DNA from: Myxococcales bacterium
Lineage (GTDB): Bacteria; Myxococcota_A; Polyangia; Haliangiales; Haliangiaceae
NCBI GenBank assembly: GCA_016794525.1
Contig: JAEUJY010000141.1
Location: 1-64,000, forward strand
DNA length: 64,000 nt
Direction of reading: 5' to 3'
Shown here: positions 7,167 to 14,738 of the stretch, piece by piece
Layout of the letters: each line of letters starts with the position of its first letter
How positions within the stretch are numbered: position 1 is the first letter of the stretch
The notes under the pieces: model-generated
Seen by the model: only the letters and a program-made list of their open reading frames with translations
Databases searched by the model: none
Told to the model about the DNA's origin: nothing
Program-made: the position numbers and the translations under genes

Positions 7167-9446
7167 CTACGCCCGCGGCCGGCGGCGACGCCACCAGCCG
7201 AGCGCCGCGCCGATCACCAGCAGCGTCGACGCCGGCGGCGCGCCGCTGCCGGTCTGGCAGCAGCCGCCCGACTCGTCGCCCTTGCCGGGGTCGGCCGCGT
7301 CGGGACCGACCGCCGCGTCGATCGGATCGACGCTGCCGTCGACCGGCGGCGGGGGCGCGTCGATCACCGGCGCCGCGTCGATCACCGGCGCCGCGTCGAT
7401 CGCCGGCGCCGCGTCGATCGCGGCCGCGGCGTCGATCGGCTGGGCGGCGTCGATCGGCTGGACGCCGCCCATCGCCTCGATGCGATCGATGCGGTAGCCG
7501 GCGCGCTGGCCGGTGCGGTTGGTGACCAGCCGCGCGCGGATCGTGTCGCCCGGCACCTGCACGCTGGTGACGTCGGTCATCGTGCCCGACAGGATCTGGA
7601 ACAGGTCGCCGTTGGCGTCGAACAGGTAGACGCTGTCGCACGCGCCGGCGAAGCAGCTGGCGGCGGTCTCGGTGGCGAGCGACGCGAAGTGCACCCGCAC
7701 CGCGGTCGCGCCGGCCAGCGTCACGGTCTGGGTGTCGTCGGCGTTGTTGGCGTACAGGCCGCCGGTGACCGGGTTGCCGACGTTGACCGTCTGCGTGTTG
7801 ACCACCGTCGGGAACGCCGGGCCCGGCACCAGCGTGCGCAGGAGGCCGTGGTGGTACAGCGCGCGGCGCAGCGCCAGCCGGTTGGCGCCGGCGAAGAGCA
7901 TGTCGTCGGCGGTCAGGATCGCGTTGGCCGCCTGATCGAAGGTCGCGGTGGTGCCGAGCAGCTCGTGGGCCTCGATGATCACCCGGTCGGCGACGTCGGC
8001 GCCGACCGCGGTGCGCGCGCGCCACAGGCCGGCCGACCACATCTCGCCGTCGTCGTGGACCTCGCCGTCGGCGTCCTCGGGGTAGTGCTTCGGCTCGTCG
8101 AGGCGGCGCAGGCACGGCGGGTTGCGCGTGTCGTAGGAGACGGCGTCCCAGTCGGCGACGCACGCCGGATCCGCCGGCTGCGGGTGGCCGGCGGCCGGCG
8201 CCTGCACCTGCTCGAACGACCCGGCCAGGTAGTCGCCGAAGCCCTCGCCCATCGCGCCCTCCATGCCGCCGCCCCAGCCCGGCACCTGGTTGTCCTGGAT
8301 CGAGTGGCCGTACTCGTGCAGCACGACCTCGCCGTCCTCGGCGTCGTCGACGCCGCCGGCGCCGAACGACAGCTGCTTGTTGGCGGGGCTGTAGAACGAG
8401 TTGTCCTGGTTGCCGTCGTTGACGACCGCGACCTGGACCCGGTTGTTCACCGCGGTGAAGCCCAGCGCCTGGATCCGGGTCTGGGCGCGATCGAGGTGGT
8501 AGTAGGCCATCACCTCCTCGAAGCGGTTGTCGGCGCGATCGTAGTTGAAGGTCAGGGTCGCGCTGGTCGCGCGCTGGCCGGCGTTGGTCGGGCGGGCGTC
8601 GGCGTAGGTGCCGCGCAAGACGCCGCTGCCGTCGAGGTTGGGCAGCGTGACGGTGAAGCGCGCGGCGTCGAGCGCGGCGCTGGTCGCGTCGTTGTTGTCG
8701 GTGAGCGCGGTGTTGCCGGTCGAGGCCACCGCGTTGGTGTCGAACACCATGCCGGTGCCGTTGGCGTTGACGTTGCGGTCGCGGGTCCACACCACCGCGC
8801 CGGTGGCCGCGTCGACGCCGACCTCCCAGGTCGCCCGCGCCGCGGCGACGGTGACCCGGTACGCCTGGCGGGGGGCGCCGTGATCGAGATCGACGCCGCG
8901 CTCGACGGTGGGCGCCATGATCTCGGCCGGCGCGCCGACCTGGGCCCGGGCCCGCGCCAGCGCCGCGGCGTCGCCGATCGGCCGCGGCACCGCCGGCGCC
9001 GCCACCGCCTCGTGGTTGAGCTGCACCGCGCGCACCCGATCGCCGGCCGGCGACAGCGTCACGACCACCTGGCGGTCGAACACCGGCAGGCCGTCGACCC
9101 GCTGCTGGAACCGCAGGTGGGTGCCGGTCAGGCCGCGCCGCGTGGTCACGAGCGCCAGGTCCTTGGCCTCGGGGGCGATCCGGAACAGCGCGGCGTGGGT
9201 GCGCAGGAAGCCGCGGGCCGCCGCCTCGGGCGCGCCGGTCACCGCGAACTCGCCGGTCACCGCGGCCGGCCGGTCGCGCGCGACGTCCCACCGCACCTGG
9301 ACCGGCCCGCGGGCCGCGGCGTCGAGCGCGGCGACCGAGCGGTAGGCCGCCGGCGCGGGGACCGCGGTGGCGGTGTCCGAGGTGAGATCGTCCCCGGTGC
9401 AGGCGACGAAGGCGACGGCAGCAGCGAGCCAGGTGAAGCGCGACAT
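7167..9446 (-). CDS. M36 (fungalysin)-type secreted metalloprotease with myxosortase-like tag
   Basis: This 759-residue protein has a lipoprotein-like signal (FVAC), an FTP/PepSY-type propeptide (about 75-200), and a catalytic domain with the zinc motif VVLHEYGHSIQ. The downstream MGEGFGDYLAGSF supplies the third-ligand Glu. A beta-rich C-terminal domain follows, then a linker of six PxIDAA repeats, a CC pair, one hydrophobic helix and an Arg-rich end (WWRRRRPRA). That tail is typical of MYXO-CTERM tags processed by myxosortase. The family digests extracellular protein. Start 9446 is preferred over ATG 9455 because TAGCAT (9454-9459) would be its -10 at 7 nt. Confidence 0.85.
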   Translation of the reverse strand: MSRFTWLAAAVAFVACTGDDLTSDTATAVPAPAAYRSVAALDAAARGPVQVRWDVARDRPAAVTGEFAVTGAPEAAARGFLRTHAALFRIAPEAKDLALVTTRRGLTGTHLRFQQRVDGLPVFDRQVVVTLSPAGDRVRAVQLNHEAVAAPAVPRPIGDAAALARARAQVGAPAEIMAPTVERGVDLDHGAPRQAYRVTVAAARATWEVGVDAATGAVVWTRDRNVNANGTGMVFDTNAVASTGNTALTDNNDATSAALDAARFTVTLPNLDGSGVLRGTYADARPTNAGQRATSATLTFNYDRADNRFEEVMAYYHLDRAQTRIQALGFTAVNNRVQVAVVNDGNQDNSFYSPANKQLSFGAGGVDDAEDGEVVLHEYGHSIQDNQVPGWGGGMEGAMGEGFGDYLAGSFEQVQAPAAGHPQPADPACVADWDAVSYDTRNPPCLRRLDEPKHYPEDADGEVHDDGEMWSAGLWRARTAVGADVADRVIIEAHELLGTTATFDQAANAILTADDMLFAGANRLALRRALYHHGLLRTLVPGPAFPTVVNTQTVNVGNPVTGGLYANNADDTQTVTLAGATAVRVHFASLATETAASCFAGACDSVYLFDANGDLFQILSGTMTDVTSVQVPGDTIRARLVTNRTGQRAGYRIDRIEAMGGVQPIDAAQPIDAAAAIDAAPAIDAAPVIDAAPVIDAPPPPVDGSVDPIDAAVGPDAADPGKGDESGGCCQTGSGAPPASTLLVIGAALGWWRRRRPRA
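7357..7464. repeat. Six tandem 18-bp units in the protease linker
   Basis: Units of the form GCGTCGATCxCCGGCGCC repeat six times, encoding the Pro-x-Ile-Asp-Ala-Ala linker between the catalytic region and the C-terminal tag. The first units are nearly identical at DNA level and the last ones diverge. Confidence 0.8.
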
Positions 9447-9515
9447 CTGGGCCATGCTACGCCAGGCTCGGCGCGGCCGGCGCGCATTCACCCTAACCTG
9501 CGCTACCTTCGGTCG
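9447..9515. promoter_or_regulatory. Divergent promoters, M36 protease / TraB-like gene
   Basis: Minus strand: TAGCAT at 9454-9459, 7 nt before ATG 9446. Plus strand: TACCTT at 9504-9509, 6 nt before ATG 9516. No Shine-Dalgarno is present for either gene. Confidence 0.45.
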
Positions 9516-10355
9516 ATGCCTCGGGCTTGCATCGCCGCCGCGCTGGCGTTGACGCTGGTCGCCTGCGCGCCGGCGGCGCGCTGCCCGGTCGAGCCGCTGG
9601 CCCCGGAGGCGCCGTTCCTGTGGCGAGTCGCACACGGCGACGGGCCGCCGGTCTGGCTGTACGGGACGATCCACAACGCCGGCGCCGCCGAGGTGCCGGC
9701 GGCGGCGTGGACCGCGCTGGCCGCGGCGCCGCGCTACGCGTCGGAGCTGGGCGACGCGGCGCCCGACCCCGACGAGGTGGGCGAGCTGGCCCGCCTGCCG
9801 CGGGGCAAGGGCCTCGACGCGCTGCTGCCGGCCGACGACTGGTGGGATCTCGAGGGCGAGCTGCGCGGCCGGATCAAGCCCGACGATCTGCGCCGCGCCC
9901 GCCCGTGGTACGCGATGTCGCTGCTCACCGCGAAGGTGGCGCCGGGGCCGTCGCCGACGATGGACGAGGCGCTGACCCGCCGGGCCCGCGCGCTGCATCA
10001 CCCGATCGACGCGCTCGAGACGTGGCGCGCGCAGCTGACGACGGTCGCCGACGCGGTGACCATCGCCGACCTGCAGGACGCGCTGCGCGCGCGCGCGACG
10101 ATGCGCTGCGACCTCGACGCGATGAAGCAGTCGTACGTCGCCGGCATCGCCGCGCGGATGGCGCGCCACCTGAACGTCGCCGGCGCGGGCCGGCTGTTGC
10201 ACGATCGCAACGCCGCCTGGTTGCCGACGATCGAGGGCTACCTCGCGGCCGACGGCGCGTTCGTCGCGGTCGGCTTGAGCCACCTGCTCGGCGACGATGG
10301 CCTGCCGGCCCAGCTCGCGGCCCGCGGCTACACCGTCGAGCGGCAGCGCTGGTGA
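9516..10355 (+). CDS. TraB/GumN-family lipoprotein
   Basis: This 279-residue protein has a lipoprotein signal (LTLVACAP). The GumN/TraB signature is present: VWLYGTIHNAG near residue 48, and GLSHLLGDDGL near residue 255 in place of the usual G..HL.G..G. The family is thought to hold a metallo-hydrolase or protease-like fold, but the bacterial function is not settled. A membrane-anchored periplasmic or outer-surface location is likely. The gene is monocistronic and converges on a small lipoprotein gene. Confidence 0.8.
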   Translation: MPRACIAAALALTLVACAPAARCPVEPLAPEAPFLWRVAHGDGPPVWLYGTIHNAGAAEVPAAAWTALAAAPRYASELGDAAPDPDEVGELARLPRGKGLDALLPADDWWDLEGELRGRIKPDDLRRARPWYAMSLLTAKVAPGPSPTMDEALTRRARALHHPIDALETWRAQLTTVADAVTIADLQDALRARATMRCDLDAMKQSYVAGIAARMARHLNVAGAGRLLHDRNAAWLPTIEGYLAADGAFVAVGLSHLLGDDGLPAQLAARGYTVERQRW

Positions 10356-10377
10356 GCGCCGCCGCGTCGGACGCGGA

Positions 10378-10746
10378 TCAGCAGGACTCGAGCGCCGCGC
10401 ACTCGGCCGGCAGCATGAACGTGCCCGCGCACAGCTCGGCGTCGGTCGCGCCGGAGATGCCGCCGATGCACGCGCGGGCGTCGCCGACCGTGGCGGTGCA
10501 CGCCGCCGGCGGGGTGGTGATGTTGGCGCAGTCGGCGGCCGACTGACCGACGGTGAGCGTCTGGCCCCCGCCGCAATCGACGGTGCGCTCGGGGAAGTCG
10601 GCGGCGAGCTCCTCGCAGACCGACTTGATGTCGGCGGCCGAGAGGCTGGTCAGCTTGGTGCTGTCCGACGGGCCGTCGTCACCGCCACAGGCGATCAGGC
10701 CGACGGTGAACAGCGCCGCACACAGGAGCGAGGTCAGGTTTTGCAT
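10378..10746 (-). CDS. Small Cys-rich lipoprotein, 122 aa
   Basis: The protein has a clear lipobox (GLIAC, Cys20) followed by GGDDGPSD, a typical myxobacterial lipoprotein linker. The mature part holds seven more Cys residues, probably paired in disulfides after export. I know no family. It is convergent with the TraB-like gene. The upstream TGTTATCTC places a TATCTC hexamer (10753-10758) 6 nt before the ATG, an extended -10 pattern shared with the genes at 55622 and 56751. Confidence 0.65.
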   Translation of the reverse strand: MQNLTSLLCAALFTVGLIACGGDDGPSDSTKLTSLSAADIKSVCEELAADFPERTVDCGGGQTLTVGQSAADCANITTPPAACTATVGDARACIGGISGATDAELCAGTFMLPAECAALESC

Positions 10747-10849
10747 GGCCCCGAGATAACACGGCGGCCGGCGGCTGTGACCTTTTCTGTCGCGGCGACG
10801 AGCGCCTGGAATATTCCGCGCTCACCGCAACGCGCCGACGCCGCGGGCC

Positions 10850-11746
10850 TCAGCGGATCTCGATGGTCAGCGTCGTCGGCCGCCCCCGGCGCGTCAGCTC
10901 GATGTCGAGCCGGGTGGCGTTGCGCAGCTTGGTGTAGACCTCGAGCGCGCGATCCATCGAGTCGAGCGACTCGCCGTTGATCCGGTGGATGGTGTCGCCG
11001 TTGGCGAAGCCCAGCGCCGCGAACATCGAGCTGGGCCGGATCGCGTACAGCTTGAAGCCGTCGGGTTCGCCGTCGTGGATCGACGGCACCACCCGCACGC
11101 CCTTGGCCGTCGCCATCGGGTTGGCGAACAGCTGATCGACGGCGGCCCGCGTGATCACCGCGTGGGTGTCGTCGATCTTGGTGATGCCGGCGGCCGGATC
11201 GGCGCTGGGATCGGCGCTCGGATCCGCGCTCGGATCCGCGGGGGGGACGGCGGGCGGCGACAGGAACCGATCGGCGTCGGGCCCGGCCAGCGCGCCGAGA
11301 TCCGGCCGCGCGGTCAGCGCGGCGCGGTCGCCGTCGATCGCCACCCGGACGACGACGATCGCCCCGCCCCGCTCGACCTCGAGCAACAGCGTCTCGGGGC
11401 GCGCCCGCAAGAGCCGGCGCAGCTGGGCGCGGCCGGCCGCGGCGCTCTCGACCGGCGCGCCGCCGATCGTCCGCACCAGGTCGCCGGGGGCCAGCCCCAG
11501 CGCCGCCGGATCGGTGGCCAGCATCCGGCCGCCGTCGAGGTGCAGCGGCGTCCCGGCCACCGCCGCCGCGAGCGCGGGCGCCGTGGTCCGGGCCTCGACG
11601 AGGCGCACCGCGCCGCCCGGCTCGCCGCCGCGGTCGCGCCCGAGCACGACGACCGCGGTCACCGCGGCCAGCACCAGCGCGAGGCCCGCGAGGCCTCCGG
11701 CGATCAGCGGCCCACGCGAACGAGCGACCGGCGGCGACGTCTCCAT
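10850..11746 (-). CDS. PDZ / GspC-like membrane-anchored protein
   Basis: This 298-residue protein has one N-terminal helix (about 13-36) and then a PDZ-like domain (APGDLVRTIGGAPVESA, about 85-100). A four-fold SADP repeat linker (about 168-184) follows, then a C-terminal PDZ-like domain: YAIRPSSMFAALGFANGDTIHRINGESL and the helix that follows. The C-terminal part resembles the HR/PDZ region of type II secretion protein GspC. No other gsp gene is nearby, so it may be an orphan GspC-like adaptor or a separate periplasmic scaffold. Confidence 0.7.
   Translation of the reverse strand: METSPPVARSRGPLIAGGLAGLALVLAAVTAVVVLGRDRGGEPGGAVRLVEARTTAPALAAAVAGTPLHLDGGRMLATDPAALGLAPGDLVRTIGGAPVESAAAGRAQLRRLLRARPETLLLEVERGGAIVVVRVAIDGDRAALTARPDLGALAGPDADRFLSPPAVPPADPSADPSADPSADPAAGITKIDDTHAVITRAAVDQLFANPMATAKGVRVVPSIHDGEPDGFKLYAIRPSSMFAALGFANGDTIHRINGESLDSMDRALEVYTKLRNATRLDIELTRRGRPTTLTIEIR
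11196..11243. repeat. Four tandem 12-bp units in the PDZ gene
   Basis: GGATCsGCGCTs-type units repeat four times and encode SADP repeats in the linker. This is coding microrepeat variation, not a CRISPR. Confidence 0.75.
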
Positions 11747-11786
11747 GCCGCCGGTTCTAGCACTACCACGGCCCCCGCCGCGGCGA

Positions 11787-13034
11787 TCAGTCCATCGGCG
11801 CGGCGGCGCCGGCCAGCGTCTGATCGATCACCTGCGCCGGCACCGCCAGCGCCTCGGCGACCCGCGCCATCTCGGCGTACTCCTCGTCGGCGACGTGGCC
11901 GTCGACGCCGGCGATCACGGTCAGGTGCTGCACCAGCTGGGCCCGGCGCGCCAGGCTGGCCGAGGCCAGCCCCGCCAGCAGGCCGTCGAGCTCGCCGCGC
12001 AGCTTGGCCACGTCGTCGACCGCCGGCGCCTGCTTGGCGCCCAGGAGCGCGCGCAGCGCCGCCAGCTCGGCGTCGGACACCCCGCCGTGGGCGTCGGCGA
12101 CGCACACGCCGGCGCAGTACAGCGCGCGCCGCATCTGCTCGGCCTCGGCGCCGCGATCCTCGAGGTACGACGGCTCCATCAGCGCCAGGTCGCGCTCGAC
12201 GATCGCCTCGACGTCGTCGAGCGACAGGTCGCCCCGGCCGGCGCCGACCCGCTCGGCGAACGCCGCCGAGCGGCCGAACGCCAAGAGCGCCCGCACCCGC
12301 ACCGGCGTGTACGGGTGGGTCGAGAAGCAGTCGAGCGTGTCGTCGTCGTCGCGCACCTCGTGGGCCGCGCTCGGCGCCGACGCCAGCGACTCGACCTGCG
12401 ACGCGAACGCCTCGAGGTCGGTCTTGATGATCGGCCGCGACAGCCCGCTGGTCATCTTGAAGAACGCGGTGGCCGCGACCTCGGGATCGCCGGCGCACAG
12501 CACGCCGGCGCGATCGGCCGACACCTCGGCGGCGCGGCACCACACGAACAGCTTGAGCTGCACCGGGCGCGACACCAGCGTGCCGCCGATGTCCTCGATC
12601 GTCGCGGTGATCGGCATCGGGATGCCGAAGTGGTCGTAGAGCGCGTGGCCCAGCTCGTGGCCGATCACGAAGCGCAGCTCGGTCGGCGAGAACTCCTCGA
12701 GGAGCCGCGACGACAGGCCGAGCACGATCGGCCCCGAGCGCCCCTTCGACACGAACGCCGAGTAGACCGGCTTGGGCTCGAGGAACACCTCGATCGGCGC
12801 GGTCACCCCGAGCCGCTCGCGGCAGTCGGCAAGGGCCTCGGCCACCTGCGGCGCCATCCGCCGGTTGAGGCGGATCGCCTCCGCCAGCAGGCTGCGCCGG
12901 TGGCGGAAGCCGTACCCCGACGCGCGGTGCTCGAACTTCTCGAGCGCCTTCTTGACGCCGCGGTCGGCGCTCAGCTCGTCGCGCAGCGCCCGATCGCGCC
13001 GCGCCTGGACTCCCGGGGCGTCGAGGGCGGCCAT
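11787..13034 (-). CDS. M48 metalloprotease fused to a TerB-like domain
   Basis: This 415-residue protein has the M48 zinc motif HELGH (126-130) with the third ligand Glu170 in AAEVSADRAG. There is no membrane helix, unlike HtpX. The C-terminal 120 residues are a TerB-like helical domain, ending in a LTVIAGVDGHVADEEYAEM segment that resembles the ADG..EE metal motif of TerB. The gene starts 1 nt after the stop of a stand-alone TerB gene, so the two form an operon. The combination suggests a cytoplasmic quality-control or stress protease steered by TerB-type metal-sensing modules. Confidence 0.8.
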   Translation of the reverse strand: MAALDAPGVQARRDRALRDELSADRGVKKALEKFEHRASGYGFRHRRSLLAEAIRLNRRMAPQVAEALADCRERLGVTAPIEVFLEPKPVYSAFVSKGRSGPIVLGLSSRLLEEFSPTELRFVIGHELGHALYDHFGIPMPITATIEDIGGTLVSRPVQLKLFVWCRAAEVSADRAGVLCAGDPEVAATAFFKMTSGLSRPIIKTDLEAFASQVESLASAPSAAHEVRDDDDTLDCFSTHPYTPVRVRALLAFGRSAAFAERVGAGRGDLSLDDVEAIVERDLALMEPSYLEDRGAEAEQMRRALYCAGVCVADAHGGVSDAELAALRALLGAKQAPAVDDVAKLRGELDGLLAGLASASLARRAQLVQHLTVIAGVDGHVADEEYAEMARVAEALAVPAQVIDQTLAGAAAPMD

Positions 13035-13035
13035 C

Positions 13036-13470
13036 TTACTTGGCGTACTTGAGGGCGAGGATCGAGATCGCCGTGTTGGCCAGGTTGTCGTCGATGCCCA
13101 TCACGCGCTGCATCGCCTCGAGCAGCTCCTCCTCGGCCTCGTCGACGTCGCCGCTCGACAGCGCGATGTCGGCGGCCAGGATGAACGCCTTCTTGCGCAC
13201 GGCCTCGCTCGAGATCTCGCCCAGCGCCTTGACCGCCTCCTGCACGCTGTTGAACTTGGCGCGCAGCTTCTTGGCGTCGGCCATCTGCTTGTCGAAGTCG
13301 GCCTCCTTGAACTCGGGCAGCGTGTTGATGAACGCCTCGAGCGTCTCGATCTCCGAGCCCTCCATGTAGCCGTCGGCCGAGGCCATCAGCAGCATCGCGT
13401 GCAGGAGCAGGACGTCGTCGCTGGCCTTCTTGGCGGGCTGCGAGCCGAGAATCTTTCCGAACAGACCCAT
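13036..13470 (-). CDS. TerB-family protein
   Basis: This 144-residue all-helical protein matches the TerB fold. The ASADGYMEGSEIETLEAF segment (about 30-48) carries the conserved Asp/Glu cluster, and a second acidic segment (SSGDVDEAEEELL) follows near 110. TerB proteins bind divalent metals and occur with tellurite and stress systems, but no other ter gene is present. It has the strongest Shine-Dalgarno in the region (AAGGAGG, 5 nt before ATG), unlike the leaderless genes around it. It is the first gene of a pair with the M48-TerB fusion. Confidence 0.8.
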   Translation of the reverse strand: MGLFGKILGSQPAKKASDDVLLLHAMLLMASADGYMEGSEIETLEAFINTLPEFKEADFDKQMADAKKLRAKFNSVQEAVKALGEISSEAVRKKAFILAADIALSSGDVDEAEEELLEAMQRVMGIDDNLANTAISILALKYAK

Positions 13471-13680
13471 GGGAGCCTCCTTCTCGAACGGTTGCGAGGT
13501 TGCGTGCCGACCGAGGTTCGGACCACGGTCCCGGCGCCGTCAATCGACCGGGCTGGCAATCGCCGCACTCCCGCCCGCGGCCCGGTGTCACCGCCATCAC
13601 ACCGCGGCCGGCGCCGGCCCCGCGCGCCGGGCGGACGCGGTACGCTCGACGAGCCGCCCGTCCATGTCGTGGAGTCCCCC

Positions 13681-14382
13681 GTGAATCGATCCGTCGCCCT
13701 CGTCGTCCTGACCCTCGCCGGCGCTGCCGAGCTCGCCAGCGCTGGCACCGTCGAAGGGACCGTCGTGGTCCAGGGCAGCGCCCAGGTGCAGCCGATCGCG
13801 TCCCAGCCGCGGCGCTACCGCCGGCGCCCCGGCCCGCGGCTGATGGCCCCGCTGCGCATCGACCTCGGCGCGATCGGCGCCGCCTCGGATCACGGCACGC
13901 TGGGCGGCGCCGAGGCGTCGATCGGCATCCACTGGGCGTCGCTGTCGCCGCAGCCGACCAACTTCGACATCGGCCTCGGCGTCTTCGCCGGCACGATGAG
14001 CAACAGCCGCCTGCCCGACGACGCCAGCGGCAACCCCGAGTCGCTCGACTACGGCGGCCTGTACGGCGAGTTCGGCAAGACGCTGTCGGGCGGCGACTTC
14101 TGGCGCACCTGGGCGCTGGGCCGCGCCGAGTACCTGACCAGCGAGGGCCGCCTCGACACCACCGGCGGCACCGAGCGCCACACCGGCGTCGGCGTCAGCG
14201 CCAAGCTCGAGGCCGAGCTGTACCTGTCGGGCGTCGGCATCTCGCCCGACGGCATCTTCCTCGGCACCTACGCGATCGGCCTGTACGTCGAGGGCGCGGT
14301 GCGGCGCCTGCACGACGACGTCAGCGATCTGCAGCTCGGCGTCGGCCTGACGATCCGCACGCCGATGGTCTGGACCTGGTAG
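13681..14382 (+). CDS. Secreted beta-barrel-like protein, 233 aa
   Basis: The start is a GTG with a GGAG sequence upstream. A signal peptide (VALVVLTLAGAAELASAG) precedes a protein dominated by alternating strands: LRIDLGAIGAA, SIGIHWASL, FDIGLGVFAG, GLYGEFGKTL, VSAKLEAELYL, GIFLGTYAIGLYVEG, DLQLGVGLTIR. This resembles a small outer-membrane beta-barrel ending in aromatic residues (MVWTW). Family and ligand unknown. A GC hairpin lies just after the stop. Confidence 0.6.
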   Translation: MNRSVALVVLTLAGAAELASAGTVEGTVVVQGSAQVQPIASQPRRYRRRPGPRLMAPLRIDLGAIGAASDHGTLGGAEASIGIHWASLSPQPTNFDIGLGVFAGTMSNSRLPDDASGNPESLDYGGLYGEFGKTLSGGDFWRTWALGRAEYLTSEGRLDTTGGTERHTGVGVSAKLEAELYLSGVGISPDGIFLGTYAIGLYVEGAVRRLHDDVSDLQLGVGLTIRTPMVWTW

Positions 14383-14388
14383 CGCGGA

Positions 14389-14416
14389 CCGCGCGCGCGA
14401 CGCCGGCCGCGCGCGG
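14389..14416 (+). terminator. GC-rich hairpin after the barrel-like gene
   Basis: CCGCGCGCG (14389-14397) pairs with CGCGCGCGG (14408-14416) around a 10-nt loop, 6 nt after the stop. There is no T-run, so termination is only suggested. Confidence 0.4.
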
Positions 14417-14422
14417 CGCGGG

Positions 14423-14428
14423 TACACT
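14423..14428 (+). promoter_or_regulatory. -10 hexamer TACACT for the 100-aa membrane protein
   Basis: TACACT ends 6 nt before the ATG at 14435, with no Shine-Dalgarno, fitting a leaderless transcript. Confidence 0.45.
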
Positions 14429-14434
14429 CGGCGC

Positions 14435-14737
14435 ATGCTGACTGGCATCGTCATCGCCGTGGTCGTGACCATCACCCTCGGGCTGGTGAACCAGCGCAAC
14501 GCGCGCAAGGGGACCGGCCTGCCCGGCCAGCTCGAGCAGGTGCTGCGCACGCGCGGCCCGGCGACGCTGCGCGAGCTGGCGGGCGCGGTCGGCAAGGACA
14601 CCTTCCTCGGCCGCGGCGACGTGAGCCAGGCGCTCGCCGCGCTGCAGGCCACCAAGAAGGTGCGGATGATCCCGGCGCCGCCCGGCACGCCGGGCAGCAA
14701 GGCCGAGACCACGCGCTACGAGCTGATCGCGCCCTGA
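14435..14737 (+). CDS. Small membrane-anchored winged-helix-like protein, 100 aa
   Basis: One N-terminal helix (MLTGIVIAVVVTITLGLV) is followed by a short basic stretch and a 65-residue domain. The pattern LEQVLRTRGPATLRELAGAV, then VSQALAALQATKKVRMI, looks like a small winged helix: three helices and a wing with a Pro-Gly turn. No family is recognised. It could be a membrane-tethered DNA- or protein-binding module. It converges on the RCC1 gene with 1 nt between stops. Confidence 0.6.
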   Translation: MLTGIVIAVVVTITLGLVNQRNARKGTGLPGQLEQVLRTRGPATLRELAGAVGKDTFLGRGDVSQALAALQATKKVRMIPAPPGTPGSKAETTRYELIAP

Positions 14738-14738
14738 C

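Noticed and set aside
13036-13470. Tellurite-resistance operon
   Set aside because: Only TerB-type domains are present; terA, terC, terD and terE homologues are absent.
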